Source: an uncultured Bacteroidales bacterium (GTDB lineage: Bacteria; Bacteroidota; Bacteroidia; Bacteroidales; P3). Taken from it: a stretch of 64,000 nucleotides of DNA. The stretch covers positions 78,995 to 142,994 of the forward strand of contig CAMUZR010000006.1 in the NCBI GenBank assembly GCA_947165255.1, written 5' to 3'. Each line of letters starts with the position of its first letter. Positions within the stretch are counted from its first letter, which is position 1. The notes below the pieces were generated by a model. The model had not been told where the DNA came from. It worked only from the letters and a program-made list of their open reading frames with translations, and did not search any database. Positions 43,335 to 53,600 of the stretch are shown here, one piece after another. The translations under genes were made by a program, and so were the position numbers.

Positions 43335-43556
43335 TATTTTTCTCACAGGTGGCATCTTTTGTGCTGCAAAACTAGATGAAATAGATGCCTTTGCTACACT
43401 GGTCGGTAGGCAAGAATACGGTACTTTCTGGTCGGAAAAACAATGCCATTCGCTAGCCAGTGACATCTGTAATGGTCAGGCGGCAAGCGATTGGGGCAAC
43501 ACCTGCGGTGAAGGCTATTCGCACATGGTCCGCAGCCTGAATAGACAAAACCGATA
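43335..43556 (+). pseudogene. Decayed C-terminal fragment of a FISUMP-like protein
   Basis: The plus frame that ends at the TAA near 43556 reads TGGIFCAAKLDEIDAFATLVG then QEYGTFWSEKQ and EGYSHMVRSLNRQ. This follows the order seen in FISUMP-like C termini: G.(V/I)FLPAAG, a G..G.YWS block, then G.SVR.(L/V). It lacks a start, and an in-frame stop lies directly upstream. It resembles the tail of the gene at 2-622. The match is by pattern only. Confidence 0.4.
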
Positions 43557-43814
43557 AGTAGTACACAATATACAGAGCGGCGTTGCAGCCAACATGGTAC
43601 TTTGTGCGGAGTGGTTGGCAGTGTAGAGGAATGTCTGGCTGCTGTCGGCATTGGTCAACATACCGTACAAAATGCACCTGATTATTACGGTACAACCTAA
43701 AAACTATTTCAAGATAAGACTATCAGAAGATAGTATGGATTGCCAATAGATTAGTAATCAACCTTATGTCAGGTTGTCTTGAGGTAGAAAGCCCGATTAA
43801 GTGGAGCGAAAAAA

Positions 43815-45122
43815 TCAGCTTTTTCTTTTGTGCAACGCATTCTCGTAAGCGGAAATATATAAGTCTAAATATTGTTTTCCAACCACTTCAGGGGCAAATT
43901 TTTCTAGTACTTTCTTTCGGCCAAAGTTACCAAGTCGGTTATCGGCATTCTTATCCAAACACCACCGAATGCCCTCGGCCAAATCTTCTGGATTGTAGGG
44001 ATTGGCCAAGTAGCCATTTATTTTATGGTCGACTATGTCAACTAAACCTGTACAGCGAAAAGCAACAACAGGTATACCGCATGACAAAGCTTCGGAAGCT
44101 GTCTGTCCAAATGTTTCCGATAAAGAAGGAACGACCATCACGTCTGCCATATTATATAAGGAAACAAGTTCTTCGGTCTCACTTACATACCCCACGTAGT
44201 GAATGGGTATGTTCAGGTCCATTTTCAATTCAGCCTCGTCCGCTCCGAATACCACCAGTTGAATGTCGTCCACCCTACCGCTCTTTTCCAAGTATTGTAA
44301 GGCTGATAACAACTTGTCAAACCCTTTCACCATGTCTGTTGTGGCAGCAACCGCACCGTATAGTATTATCTTTTTGCCTGCGGTTTGTTCCCTCAGTTTC
44401 GACCATTTGGGTGAGAGGTCCTGCTTCTTGATGGGTTTGTAGGTGTTTGTGTCCAGTCCGTTAGGTATTACCGTTACAGGAAACCGGCCTAACAGACTGC
44501 TTTTCTTAGCACAATCTCCCAGCCAGCGGCTTGGGGTGACAATGTGCAAGTCTAAGTCTTTGTATGCCAAAAATTTCTTACTCCAAATCTGGTGACTCAA
44601 ATCATTCTCGTTCGATGAGTGTAAGTAAGGGCAGTTGCCACAGGCCGTTTGGTATCGGGTGCAGTCAATGAAATAATGGCACACGCCGCAGAATGGCCAG
44701 CTGTCGTGAAGTGTCCAAACGATGGGTCGGTCCTTCGGCAGTTTGTCCAGCGAAATAAAGCGTTGGTTAATCCAGTGGAGATGCAGCACGTCGTAGTCCA
44801 ATTTCTGCAAAGCGCCGTGTATGTCCGTCGCTCTCAGGTCCGACATGAAGACCTTGTCGCGATTGGGATAGCGGTTCCAGCGGTAGTGACTAATCTTATT
44901 TGAAATCTTAGTGCGTACCAAGTCGAAGGTCTTATAGAAACTGTTCTGTGGGACAAACGATGCTAACGGAATTACGTCTGAGTCTTGGCTTCCTTTGTCT
45001 TTGACGAACATGTGGCTGTCAACCCCCAGCATTTTTAGGCTCTTGTGAATGCGATATGCCGCACGGGCGGCACCTCCGAACACGTCTGAAGTGCAGACTG
45101 ATAATATTTTGGGTGTGCTCAC
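43815..45122 (-). CDS. Glycosyltransferase, GT4-type
   Basis: The 435 residues belong to the GT-B fold. The N-terminal acceptor half has VCTSDVFGGAARAAYRIHKSL and LHLHWINQRFISL. The donor half has IILYGAVAATTDMVKGFDKLL, VVFGADEAELK, and the sugar-nucleotide site VVPSLSETFGQTASEALSCG followed by GLVDIV, with the Glu-x7-Glu pair of retaining GT4 enzymes. It likely adds a sugar to a surface polysaccharide or glycoprotein glycan. A CGNCPYLHS motif in the N-half is typical of the WcaI/Wbu-type subset. It starts two bases after the next glycosyltransferase stop. Confidence 0.93.
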   Translation of the reverse strand: MSTPKILSVCTSDVFGGAARAAYRIHKSLKMLGVDSHMFVKDKGSQDSDVIPLASFVPQNSFYKTFDLVRTKISNKISHYRWNRYPNRDKVFMSDLRATDIHGALQKLDYDVLHLHWINQRFISLDKLPKDRPIVWTLHDSWPFCGVCHYFIDCTRYQTACGNCPYLHSSNENDLSHQIWSKKFLAYKDLDLHIVTPSRWLGDCAKKSSLLGRFPVTVIPNGLDTNTYKPIKKQDLSPKWSKLREQTAGKKIILYGAVAATTDMVKGFDKLLSALQYLEKSGRVDDIQLVVFGADEAELKMDLNIPIHYVGYVSETEELVSLYNMADVMVVPSLSETFGQTASEALSCGIPVVAFRCTGLVDIVDHKINGYLANPYNPEDLAEGIRWCLDKNADNRLGNFGRKKVLEKFAPEVVGKQYLDLYISAYENALHKRKS

Positions 45123-45124
45123 TT

Positions 45125-46114
45125 TTATAATTTTCGTGTTTTTATTTCTGCTCCTTTAATCTGTTTATACTTCATCAGCACAAAGTGTCCCAAGCCTTTG
45201 GACCACAATAGATAGCTGTATAAAAACGATATGCTGTCCTTCACCCATCCGTTGCTTTGGTTTTTAGCCCAGCAAAGGGCATCTCGTTTCTTATCAACTA
45301 TAATTGAGTCGGGGTGGGTGAGGGGCAGGATGGGGTACACCTCGCGTCCTCCGCGTTCGCCGTTATTATTGAGCGTGTGAGTGCCTTCGCTGTCGAAACC
45401 TATGTTGCTGATTAGGTTGCGCTGTGGGTGGATAGTCAGTGCGTTGTGACGGAAGAGATGCATCTGCATCTGGAAGTCCCAATAGGATTTTTTGCTTTTA
45501 TCCTGCTGAATCTCTTTCAAGATGGCGTACCACCAGTTCGCCTCGCCACGGTTCCCGGTCAGTTTCAGCACGTGGTGTCGAAACTTCATGGCATTCAACG
45601 TCTTCAGATCCAGGTCGAACCCCTGCCATGTCCTTCGCCATCCTGCCCAGGCTCCGGTTACCATGTAGTGCGAAAAGCCGTAGGAGGCATCGCACTGCCA
45701 GCGTTTGTGATAATGCGTGGCGTTGATGAAAAGCACCTGGGGGACGGACTCATACCGCTCGAGCAGCTCTTGGCAGTATTCAAAAAAGTCGGGATGTGGC
45801 AGGCAGTCGTCCTCCATCACTATGCCGCGTTCCACCTGCCCGAAAAACCAGTCAATCCCTGTCATGGGCCCTGCCCCGCAGCCGAGGTTGGTGTCGGAGA
45901 AGAAGGTGTGCAGGCGCGTGGGGGAGTCTTTTGTCAGGCGTTCTACGGTCTGTCTCACCAGGGGCACTTTTTCGGCATCGTTCGCGTTGTCGCTCCGCGC
46001 GCCGTCCTGAAAGACATATAGGTCTCGGGGCTGGGCAGACATTATTGTTTCCAATACCCTTTGGGTATGGGTGGGGCGGTTGAAGGTAATGAGCAGTATG
46101 GGTGTGTCGAGCAT
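45125..46114 (-). CDS. Glycosyltransferase, GT2-like (HlpA-type)
   Basis: The 329 residues have a GT-A fold. N-terminal ILLITFNRPTHTQRVLETI, then DLYVFQDGARS, and the metal-binding acidic triad in GIVMEDDCLPHPDFF. This N-terminal arrangement resembles the family annotated as nucleotide-diphospho-sugar transferase or haemolytic protein HlpA-like. NLGCGAGPMTGIDWFF and the acceptor part with GAWAGWRRTWQGFD support it. It forms a two-gene operon with the GT4 enzyme and may act in the same glycan pathway. No polymerase or flippase gene is nearby, so the product is unknown. Confidence 0.88.
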   Translation of the reverse strand: MLDTPILLITFNRPTHTQRVLETIMSAQPRDLYVFQDGARSDNANDAEKVPLVRQTVERLTKDSPTRLHTFFSDTNLGCGAGPMTGIDWFFGQVERGIVMEDDCLPHPDFFEYCQELLERYESVPQVLFINATHYHKRWQCDASYGFSHYMVTGAWAGWRRTWQGFDLDLKTLNAMKFRHHVLKLTGNRGEANWWYAILKEIQQDKSKKSYWDFQMQMHLFRHNALTIHPQRNLISNIGFDSEGTHTLNNNGERGGREVYPILPLTHPDSIIVDKKRDALCWAKNQSNGWVKDSISFLYSYLLWSKGLGHFVLMKYKQIKGAEIKTRKL

Positions 46115-46427
46115 TTGGTTTCTATTTATTTGTGGGTCAGTTCAATTGTTGGTGATTGGGGAGAGTCGGTTGGCATCGATTGCTTGGTTGGCATGAAAAG
46201 GTTTCGGCCTCTTCGCGGCGGGGGCGCTTGCTGTCCTCTGCCGCTTGGTTTGGTATTATTCCGTTATTTGATTCAGCATAGAGGAAGGATGGACGAACTA
46301 TAGAGGAACAAACAAGGAACAGCTGGAGGTTCCCCAGACTTTGGGTTGGGGTGGGGAAGAGGCTCAGGGGTGAGAAGGAGGCGCTGTGCATATTTGTTCG
46401 AACTGGGCGGGTCTGTTGTGCGGGTCG
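46115..46427. other. Intergenic region, nothing recognised
   Basis: About 310 bases between the glycosyltransferase pair and DUF2147. It is G-rich on the plus strand, and no coding or structural signal is convincing. Confidence 0.5.
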
Positions 46428-46907
46428 TTACGGCCTGGGTTTTGGCGTTTTTGTTGGCAGTGGGGTCCAGAGGATGGTTTCGCCTATGCCCATTAGCGAA
46501 CCGCGCATTTTCAGGCGGCCGTCCTGCTGAAATTCGCATGTGCAGTTGGCTACGATACCGCGGGTGGGGTCGTACACCTTGCCGCTGTCCCAACGGTGTT
46601 TCTTGGCGTTGTATTCTAGGCTGTGGAAGATGATGATTTGGTTGCAGGGCGTGTGGCGCAGGCTTTTGTCCGGGTTCTTCTCGTCCACCACCATTTTGCC
46701 GGTTTTGGGGTCAATGCTGTCCTTCAGCCAGATGCATTGTGCGGTGTAGGTGCCGTTTTTTTCTTTGTAGACGCGCACCTTGGACTGCTGGCCGCCGTGG
46801 TTGACGCTGTAGGTGCCCACGATGGCGTTGGGGGTGTTGTTTTTGCTGTTTTGGGCCGGCGCGGACAGAAATGATGCCAAGAACAGGAGCAGGACGATTT
46901 TTTTCAT
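46428..46907 (-). CDS. DUF2147 exported protein
   Basis: I start at MKKIVLLLFLASFLSAPAQ (46907), a signal peptide. The 159 residues match DUF2147: IVGTYSVNHGGQQSKVRVYKEK (here quoted in part), YTAQCIWLKDSIDPKTGK, KHRWDSGKVYDPTRG and KMRGSLMGIGETILW. The family is a small beta-barrel-like exported fold; its role is unknown, though it often lies near envelope genes. In the usual family form the motif G.W(Y/K)..., then W..G.I.DP..G.. and L.G.....GR...W is conserved, and all are seen here. It lies downstream of floA, separated by a hairpin. Confidence 0.88.
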   Translation of the reverse strand: MKKIVLLLFLASFLSAPAQNSKNNTPNAIVGTYSVNHGGQQSKVRVYKEKNGTYTAQCIWLKDSIDPKTGKMVVDEKNPDKSLRHTPCNQIIIFHSLEYNAKKHRWDSGKVYDPTRGIVANCTCEFQQDGRLKMRGSLMGIGETILWTPLPTKTPKPRP

Positions 46908-46924
46908 GCTGATGAATAGAAACA

Positions 46925-46949
46925 AGAACCTCTCAAAGAGAGGTCCTTG
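46925..46949 (-). terminator. Hairpin terminator after floA
   Basis: ACCTCTC (46929-46935) and GAGAGGT (46939-46945) pair around AAA, extended by ACAAG/CTTGT. On the minus strand it is followed by TTCTTGTTTC. It lies between floA and the DUF2147 gene. Confidence 0.7.
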
Positions 46950-46966
46950 TCGTTTCTAAGAAAGAA

Positions 46967-47959
46967 TTATTTCTGACCGTCGAGCGGTTTGTTGGCGGTT
47001 TTTCCGGCGGGCTTTGAGATGCTCTCACGCATGTCGGTATCGGCTTGGATGTTCTTCATGCGGTAGTAGTCCATAATGCCCAAATTGCCATTGCGGAAGG
47101 CTTCTGCCATAGCTTTTGGCACTTCGGCCTCGGCCTCGATGACGCGGGCGCGGGCTTCCTGTGCTTTGGCTTTCATCTCCTGCTCGGAGGCGACGGCCAT
47201 GGCGCGGCGCTCTTCGGCCTTGGCTTGGGCGATGTTCTTGTCGGCATTGGCTTGGTCCATCTGCAGTTGGGCGCCGATGTTCTTGCCCACGTCGATGTCG
47301 GCAATGTCAATGGAAAGGATTTCGAAGGCGGTGCCGCTGTCCAAGCCCTTGGCCAGCACCAGTTTGGAAATGCTGTCGGGGTTTTCGAGCACCATTTTGT
47401 GGGTTTCGGCCGAGCCAATGGCGGTGACGATGCCCTCGCCCACGCGGGCCAGGATTGTCTCTTCGCCGGCGCCGCCCACGAGTTGCTTGATATTGGTGCG
47501 CACGGTGACGCGGGCCTTGGCTATCAGCTGGATGCCGTTCATGGCCACTGCGGCCACGGGCGGGGTGTCGATGACTTTGGGGTTGACGGAGGTTTGCACG
47601 GCTTTGAGCACATCGCGGCCGGCCAGGTCGATGGCGGTGGCGGTGTGGAAGTCGAGGTTCATGTTGGCTTTGTTGGCCGAGATGAGGGCCTGCACCACGT
47701 TGCTGACGTTGCCGCCGGCCAGATAGTGGGCTTCCAGTTCGTTCTGTGAGAGTTTCAGTCCGGCCTTGGCACCGTTGATCATGTTGTTGACGATGATGCT
47801 GGGCGGCACTTTACGGAAACGCATGAACATGAGTTGGATGAGCGAGGTGTGCACACCCGATACTAATGCTTGGAACCATAGTCCGACGGGAACTAGGTAG
47901 AAGAAGAGGCACAGGAGGATAAAAATCACTGTGACCAGGATAATTGTAGTTATTGGCAT
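46967..47959 (-). CDS. floA: FloA: flotillin-like membrane scaffold protein
   Basis: The 330 residues start with a hydrophobic hairpin ([21 protein letters not shown], split here for length), then the SPFH-like domain with [15 protein letters not shown] and [17 protein letters not shown] stretches. After it comes a long Ala/Glu/Lys coiled coil (about 225-300) with [19 protein letters not shown]. This is the UPF0365/FloA family, which organises lipid microdomains in the inner membrane. An NfeD-type gene directly upstream (33 bases) is the standard partner of stomatin/flotillin proteins, so the pair is a known module. Confidence 0.95.
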   Translation of the reverse strand: MPITTIILVTVIFILLCLFFYLVPVGLWFQALVSGVHTSLIQLMFMRFRKVPPSIIVNNMINGAKAGLKLSQNELEAHYLAGGNVSNVVQALISANKANMNLDFHTATAIDLAGRDVLKAVQTSVNPKVIDTPPVAAVAMNGIQLIAKARVTVRTNIKQLVGGAGEETILARVGEGIVTAIGSAETHKMVLENPDSISKLVLAKGLDSGTAFEILSIDIADIDVGKNIGAQLQMDQANADKNIAQAKAEERRAMAVASEQEMKAKAQEARARVIEAEAEVPKAMAEAFRNGNLGIMDYYRMKNIQADTDMRESISKPAGKTANKPLDGQK

Positions 47960-47992
47960 AATGGTGGGTTTATTAAATTAATAAATGATTGA

Positions 47993-48502
47993 TTACTTTT
48001 CTTCCAAACCGTCGGGCAGTCCTTCGAAGCGGTCGTCGTTGGGCACTTCGATTACGTCGATGCGGTAGCCTTCGATGCCGACGACTTTGATGGGGCGGTC
48101 GGGGTCGATGAATTTGTTGATGGCATGTACTTCAACGAGTTGGTCTTCGATGAGGGCTTTGCCTGTGGGAGCCAGGCGGGCTATGGTGCGGCCCACGGTG
48201 CCTACGGTAATGTCCTTAGTGTCGATTTGGTTGACGGTGCTGTCCGACTCTTCGTTGAGGCTGAATCGTTTCCATGTCTTGGCCTTGAGGAATATGACCA
48301 GGAGGATGGCGGTGAGGGCTGTGCAGATGATGAGGATGGTGTTGCCCATGGGTTCGCCCCAAAGGATGTAGCTCTGCCAGACGCCGAATACGAGCAGGCC
48401 AAGGCCGAAGATGCCGGCCACGCCTCCGGGCAGGGCCACAATCTCTAGCGCAAGGAGGACTACACCGAGGATGAGAATGATGATTAATAGTGTTGTGTTC
48501 AT
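47993..48502 (-). CDS. NfeD-like membrane protein
   Basis: The 169 residues comprise two or three hydrophobic segments (LLIIILILGVVLLALEIV and a second around 25-65), and a C-terminal OB-fold domain (about 95-160). The OB fold includes GTVGRTIARLAPTGKALIEDQLV and VVGIEGYRIDVIEV, the core of the NfeD C-terminal family. This short form lacks the ClpP-like protease part of full NfeD. It partners FloA, the next gene, in membrane-domain organisation. Confidence 0.92.
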   Translation of the reverse strand: MNTTLLIIILILGVVLLALEIVALPGGVAGIFGLGLLVFGVWQSYILWGEPMGNTILIICTALTAILLVIFLKAKTWKRFSLNEESDSTVNQIDTKDITVGTVGRTIARLAPTGKALIEDQLVEVHAINKFIDPDRPIKVVGIEGYRIDVIEVPNDDRFEGLPDGLEEK

Positions 48503-48536
48503 GGTATGAGATGATATGTTGTTAGCGGGTGGGTGT

Positions 48537-48818
48537 TTATTTTATTATTTCAGAGGTCAGTTGTTTGTCCAGCAGGGCGGTGTGCATGGGCAGGAGGGTT
48601 TCGTAGCTGCCGTGCTTGATGGTGCATTTTCCGTGGCAGTGCACTAGGATGGCGCACTGTTCGGCTTGAGAGCTAGAGATGCGACAGATGTCGACAAGGG
48701 CCTTGATGACATAGTCGAAGGTGTGTACGTCGTCGTTGTGTAGAACGAGGCTGCAGCCGGAGTCTTCTAGTACTTCGGCTTCGCTTTCGGCTTGGGGTGA
48801 TATCTGTGGCTTTTCCAT
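48537..48818 (-). CDS. clpS: ClpS: adaptor of the ClpAP protease
   Basis: The 93 residues contain a disordered acidic N terminus, then the ClpS core SLVLHNDDVHTFDYVIKALV with the substrate-binding NDD, and HCHGKCTIKHGSYE, followed by a last helix. ClpS binds N-degron substrates and delivers them to ClpA/ClpC-type unfoldases. It lies 30 bases after the ispF stop and 34 before nfeD, in the minus-strand gene run. No clp ATPase gene is nearby. Confidence 0.93.
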   Translation of the reverse strand: MEKPQISPQAESEAEVLEDSGCSLVLHNDDVHTFDYVIKALVDICRISSSQAEQCAILVHCHGKCTIKHGSYETLLPMHTALLDKQLTSEIIK

Positions 48819-48848
48819 GATGGTTAGATTATTAGGAGTTGGAGTCGG

Positions 48849-49337
48849 TTAGACGGTGGTTGGCTGGTTTTCCTCTATGAGTGCCACGGCGTGGGCGCTG
48901 ATGCCTTCTTCGCGCCCCTCAAAGCCCAGCCATTCGGTGGTGGTGGCTTTGACTGAGATTTGGCCTACCTTGATGTTGAGGGTCTGGGCCAAGGTTTCCC
49001 GCATTTGGGGGATGAAGGGGCCTATCTTGGGCTGCTGCGCTACGACTATGCTGTCGATGTTGGCAATGTGGTAGCCCTGTTGGGCTAGTAGTTCGCCGCA
49101 TTTGCGGAGCAGTATTTTGCTGTCGATGCCTTTGTACTGGGGGTCTTTGTCGGGGAAGTGCTTGCCGATGTCGCCCAGTGCGGCGGCACCCAGCAGGGCG
49201 TCGCAGATGGCGTGGATGAGTACGTCGGCATCGCTATGGCCGAGAAGGCCTTTGGTGTGCGGCACTTCGATGCCCCCGAGCCAGAGTTTGCGGTCGGGTA
49301 CTAGTTTGTGTACGTCATATCCAAGTCCTATGCGCAT
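48849..49337 (-). CDS. ispF: IspF: 2-C-methyl-D-erythritol 2,4-cyclodiphosphate synthase
   Basis: The enzyme cyclises CDP-ME-2-phosphate in the non-mevalonate (MEP) isoprenoid pathway. The start [10 protein letters not shown] (49337) gives 162 residues, the usual size; the larger open frame upstream is out-of-frame porV. The zinc ligands lie in GYDVHKL (Asp8, His10) and in [39 protein letters not shown] and [13 protein letters not shown] complete the family signature. It begins two bases after the porV stop and lies before clpS. Confidence 0.97.
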   Translation of the reverse strand: MRIGLGYDVHKLVPDRKLWLGGIEVPHTKGLLGHSDADVLIHAICDALLGAAALGDIGKHFPDKDPQYKGIDSKILLRKCGELLAQQGYHIANIDSIVVAQQPKIGPFIPQMRETLAQTLNIKVGQISVKATTTEWLGFEGREEGISAHAVALIEENQPTTV

Positions 49338-49339
49338 TG

Positions 49340-50536
49340 TCAGATGGTTTTTTTCTTGGCCAGATTGAAGGTGAGGGAGATGCGTATGGTGTTGGTGAGG
49401 GGGTTGCTGCTGAAGGCGGTGGTGGGGATGAGGTAGGCAAAGTCGAACTGCATGACGTTGTATTTCAGACCGAAGCCCACGGTGGCATAGCGGCGGCCTC
49501 CTTTGGTGTCGTTCTCGTAGAAGTAGCCGGCACGGGCGGCCAGGGTGTTCTTGTACCAGTACTCGGCACCGACGGATACCTGCAGTTCGCGCAGCTCTTC
49601 GGAGAGGCCGCCGGGGGCGTCGTAGAAGGATTGGATGATGCCGCGCATGACACCGGTGTTGTAGTACTCGGTAAGGTTGGGGTAGTAGTCGCTGTAGGTG
49701 TTGTCGCCCACGGTGACGGGGGGCGTGGGGACGAGCAGTTTGTTCACGTCGGCCATTATGCTGATGCGGTTGGATTGGTCGAGTGTGTTGGAGTAGCGGG
49801 CACCTAGGCGCAGGTTGGCGGGGAGGAATTCCTGTCGGGTGTCGTCGTTGGAGTAGGAGAGTTTGGCGCCCATGTTGCTGACGAAGGCGCCCATGGCGAG
49901 GGTCTGCGCCCCGTCGAGGGGGTGCTGCCAGTAGAGGCCTAGGTCGGCGGCCAGGCTGCGGGCGGGCTTGGTGGTGACGTAGCCGCTGCCGTCGGATACC
50001 TGCTGGCCGTTGGTGAGGTCGGAGTGGACATAACGTCCGCTGGCGCCGAGGGAGAGTTCGTCGTTGAGTTTCATGGCGTATGTGACGTCGGCGGCAAACT
50101 CGTTGGGGTTCATGGTGCCGCGAGAGTTGCCATCGGGGTCGGTGCTTTGGATTTCGCCCAGTGAGAAGTAGGTGAGTGAGGCTGCCACGGTGCCGCGGCT
50201 GCCGAGGCGTTTGTAGGCACCGAGGTAAAGCAGGTTCATGTCGCCCACGCCCAGATTGCGCAGCCATGGGGTATAGGTGGTGCTGAGACCGAAGTCGCCC
50301 TCGATGAAGGCGAACTTGGAGTTGTTCCAGTGGGAGGAGTAGATGTCGGGGGTGGTGGCGGCTCCGACGTCGCCCATGGCACCCGAGACGGCGTCAGGAG
50401 CTACGAGGAGGATGGGCATTCCGGTGGAGATATAGTTGCGGGTTTGGCCGGTCAGGGCGGCAGGGGTTTGTGCGTTGATGTTGCAGGCAAAGCCAATTAG
50501 AAGTGCGCCGGCGAGTAATGTTGCAATTTTTCTCAT
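49340..50536 (-). CDS. porV: PorV (LptO): T9SS outer-membrane shuttle protein
   Basis: The 398 residues have a signal peptide ending NINAQ and a predicted outer-membrane beta barrel of the FadL type. The plug-like start [40 protein letters not shown] (quoted in shorter parts) is characteristic: GAMGDVG and [15 protein letters not shown]. PorV receives cargo from the translocon and hands it to the attachment complex with PorU. Its neighbour porU 73 bases upstream is the same arrangement as in Porphyromonas gingivalis. The end, [17 protein letters not shown], is a typical terminal strand. Confidence 0.95.
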   Translation of the reverse strand: MRKIATLLAGALLIGFACNINAQTPAALTGQTRNYISTGMPILLVAPDAVSGAMGDVGAATTPDIYSSHWNNSKFAFIEGDFGLSTTYTPWLRNLGVGDMNLLYLGAYKRLGSRGTVAASLTYFSLGEIQSTDPDGNSRGTMNPNEFAADVTYAMKLNDELSLGASGRYVHSDLTNGQQVSDGSGYVTTKPARSLAADLGLYWQHPLDGAQTLAMGAFVSNMGAKLSYSNDDTRQEFLPANLRLGARYSNTLDQSNRISIMADVNKLLVPTPPVTVGDNTYSDYYPNLTEYYNTGVMRGIIQSFYDAPGGLSEELRELQVSVGAEYWYKNTLAARAGYFYENDTKGGRRYATVGFGLKYNVMQFDFAYLIPTTAFSSNPLTNTIRISLTFNLAKKKTI

Positions 50537-50609
50537 TATGCTAGTTTACTGTGTTATTTTTTACAAGAAACGGAGGTGGGCTGTTTTTATTGTTTTGGGC
50601 GGTATTTTT

Positions 50610-53600
50610 TTAGTTACGCACCACTTTGGTGGTTTGGGTGAGTACTTCTCCGGAGATAGTGGTGAGCACCACGCGGGCAATGTAAATTCCCCTGGGTACC
50701 ACGGACCCGTTGGATGAGGTGAAGTCCCACGGACAGGCTATCACGCAGCCGTTGGCAGGAGGAACGGGGGTGAAGTGCTGAATGTGGCCGCCCCGTATGT
50801 CGTAGAGGTCGATGGTGGCGGACTGCACGGTGTTGGTGAGGTTGTGCTCGATGCGTATGACGGTGCGGTCGTGGGCGGGGTTGGGCGCTGCGGAGAAGGT
50901 GCCTATCTGCGCCTGACGGTCGTTGGCCACTACAAAATGGATGGTGGCGCTGCCGGAGTAGTTGAATATGTTCCAGCACTTTACCGTGAGTGTGTGGGGG
51001 CCTTCTTCGAGCTTGCCCAGGGTGTAGTATACTTCGCCGTTGCGGCTGTCTTGGATGTCGGGTTGAAAGTAGTCGTTTAGGGTGACGGTGCTGTAGGGGT
51101 TGTTGTCGATGATGGCGGTTATGTCGTGGCCGATGCCGCTACCGGCGGCGTTGATGCCGACAGAGTCGGAGAGGTGGGCGTAGAGGGTGGGAGTTTCGTT
51201 GGTGAGGCCGCCGTTGCGGAAGTTGGTGTCGTTGATGTAGAGCGCCACGGTGGGATGCAGTTCGTCGAGCTGGGTCTCTTCGTTGAAGCCTCCGAACATG
51301 ATGTTGCTGTATTGGCCTGTGGCGTTGTCGTCGAGGCTGCGGGCGTAGTGGGAGAGTTTGGCGTAGTCGTAGTGGTAGGCTACGTCGCGGGGGATGATGA
51401 AGGAATAGGAGAAGCGACCGTTGCTGACGGTCTCGCGCCCTTTGTAAAGTACGTTTTTCTGTTGGAAGAAGGTGACCTCGGTGCTGTCGTTGTCATTGGC
51501 TAGGGTGCTGCTTTTTACTTCGCGGTCGAAGACGATGGGGAAGATGGTGCCGTTGAAGTCGGAGAGGAGGGAGCCGTCAGGGTTGCGTATCTCACCCTCG
51601 ACGGTGACGCGTGAGAGCACCTGGGCTGAGTCGGTCACACCGGCTTTCACATCGCGGTCGTTGATGCGGGTGACAACCACTTGGTTGGTGGGTATGGAAA
51701 GCCGGAGGGCGGGGTCGCCGAGGAGGGCGATGCAGTGCGAGACCGAGACTTGGTTCTTGGCCAGACGCAAGGCGTCGCCGATGGAATTGTTGGGGTCGAG
51801 GGCATAGATGCAGGCCCGACTATTGAATGAGTGGGAGTGGTGGATGGGGCGGGCGGCCGTAAGGATGCCGATACCGGCCGCATCGGCCAGAAGGAAGGCT
51901 TCGGCTCCGCAGATGTCGTCGACAAGGTCGAAGTGGCCGAAGGAGCAGGTGCTGGTTACGAAGAAGGCCAGGCGGTCGGTGTTGGTGTATTTCTCGATGT
52001 CGGAAAACTCCATGTAGCGCTCTGTGCCGATGTATTTGTCGGAGCCATGGCCGATATAGTTGAGCAGGAGGGTGCCGTAGTTGATTCGTTGGCGGAGGGC
52101 GTTGTTGACGTCGGGGTAGTAGCTTCCGTCGACACCGGATTGCTGTTCATAGGAGTCGGCAAAGATTTTGTCGATGTTGAGGTGGGGATAGCGGGCTTTG
52201 ATGTCGCGGGCCATTTTTTCGGCATCGCTGGCAAAGACGGAGTCGCCGCCATTGGAGGGGTCGGCATCGTCGGCTAGGAGGGTTACGTAGTTGCGCCAGT
52301 CGCCACGCACGTTGCTTTGGTTGAAATCGCGCTTGTTTAGGTATCCGTCTATTTTGTCCACAAGGTGTTCGGCTTCGGCGACCGATTTGGCTGGCAGTCG
52401 TCCGATGCTTACGGACAGTTTGCCTTCGAAAATGCCTGCAATGCTGTCGTCGAGATAGCCGTAGACGTCGTCGCTGGGATAGGCAGAGGTCTCGTTAATC
52501 ACTTGGCTGGGATACTGAAAGGTAATGGTGGAGATCTGATTGGAGCCTAGAATGTTGCGGTTGTCGTAGGTTCCCTTGCCGAACAGAAGAAGGTAGCGTG
52601 GGCTTTGGCCGGAGGGGTCTTTGCTGCGCAGGTGGCGGAGCATTTGACGGATGGCGATGGGGTCGGGACGGCCGGAGGAGTATTCGTTGTAGACCTGTTC
52701 CTGGGTGAGGACTAGGACGTCCATGTTTTCTTTCTGCCGATGCAGGTCGGCCAATTTTTCGGCTTGGGTTACGAAGTCTTTGTGGGTGACTATCACATAG
52801 TCGGGGGTGGCAGTGCCGTGGATGTTTTGGTTGGCGACGGGTTGGATGTTGGATGGATGGAGTGCGTCGTCGTTGGTGAAGAAGATGAATGTGCCAGGAA
52901 TGGAGGTGGAAGCGGCAAAGCCGAATTGGCCGTTGCCGGTATTATGAACCGTAAGGTTGGAGGGTTGGCTCGGGGAGGTGATGTCCCAGATGCGCATTCC
53001 GTTGCTGTAACCGGTTCCGATAAATTGGCTGATGTTGCCGCTGTAGATCAGTTGGGTGTTGCGGACGAATTGCTGTCCGCCCTTATATTGCAATGGTACT
53101 AGGGTGCTCAGTTCGATGAAGTCGAGGTAGCCGGCGGCGCTGTTTTCTCTGGGAGTATAGGTGAAGGAGAGGTCCATTTCGTTGCTGCTGGAGGCGGCAA
53201 TGGTGCGCTTGAAAATATTGTAGGTGAGGAAGGCATCGAAGGAGTTGGTCCAGTTTTCCAGGGGGCTCTGGAGGTGGAATTGCCCAGAATAGTCGGAAAT
53301 GTGGGCAAGGCCGTAGCGGCAATTGACGACCCCGTTGGTTGATACGCCGGGAAAGGTGAGTGAGTAGTTGCGAGAGGAGAGGCTGCTGGTGTATTTGTCA
53401 GCCATCCATAACTGTCCGCCGTTGATGGGGTTGATGTTGTCTTGGTGGTAGTATGCTAGGGCGGTATAGGTGCTGATGGGACTGTTGGTATTGGGAGTAA
53501 GTGTGGCGCTTTCGATTCGTGCCGGGGCATCGGTTTGTGTGTAGTCAGGGGTTAGAAAATAGTAGTTGCTGTTGGAGTAGACGTGCATTTTGTACTCGAA

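Larger units (their letters stand above)
43203..43814. other. Intergenic region holding promoter boxes and a decayed fragment
   Basis: The right flank of DUF1846 contains its promoter, then a plus-strand FISUMP-like remnant (43335-43556), then 250 bases with no recognisable feature. Confidence 0.55.

Noticed and set aside
43766..44431. 221-codon plus-strand frame opposite the GT4 glycosyltransferase
   Set aside because: Shadow of the glycosyltransferase gene, Ser/Pro/Arg-rich and without motifs.
48849..50267. 472-codon frame read as an N-terminal extension of IspF
   Set aside because: The first 310 codons are out-of-frame porV (Arg/His/Pro-rich). True IspF starts at 49337, two bases after the porV stop.
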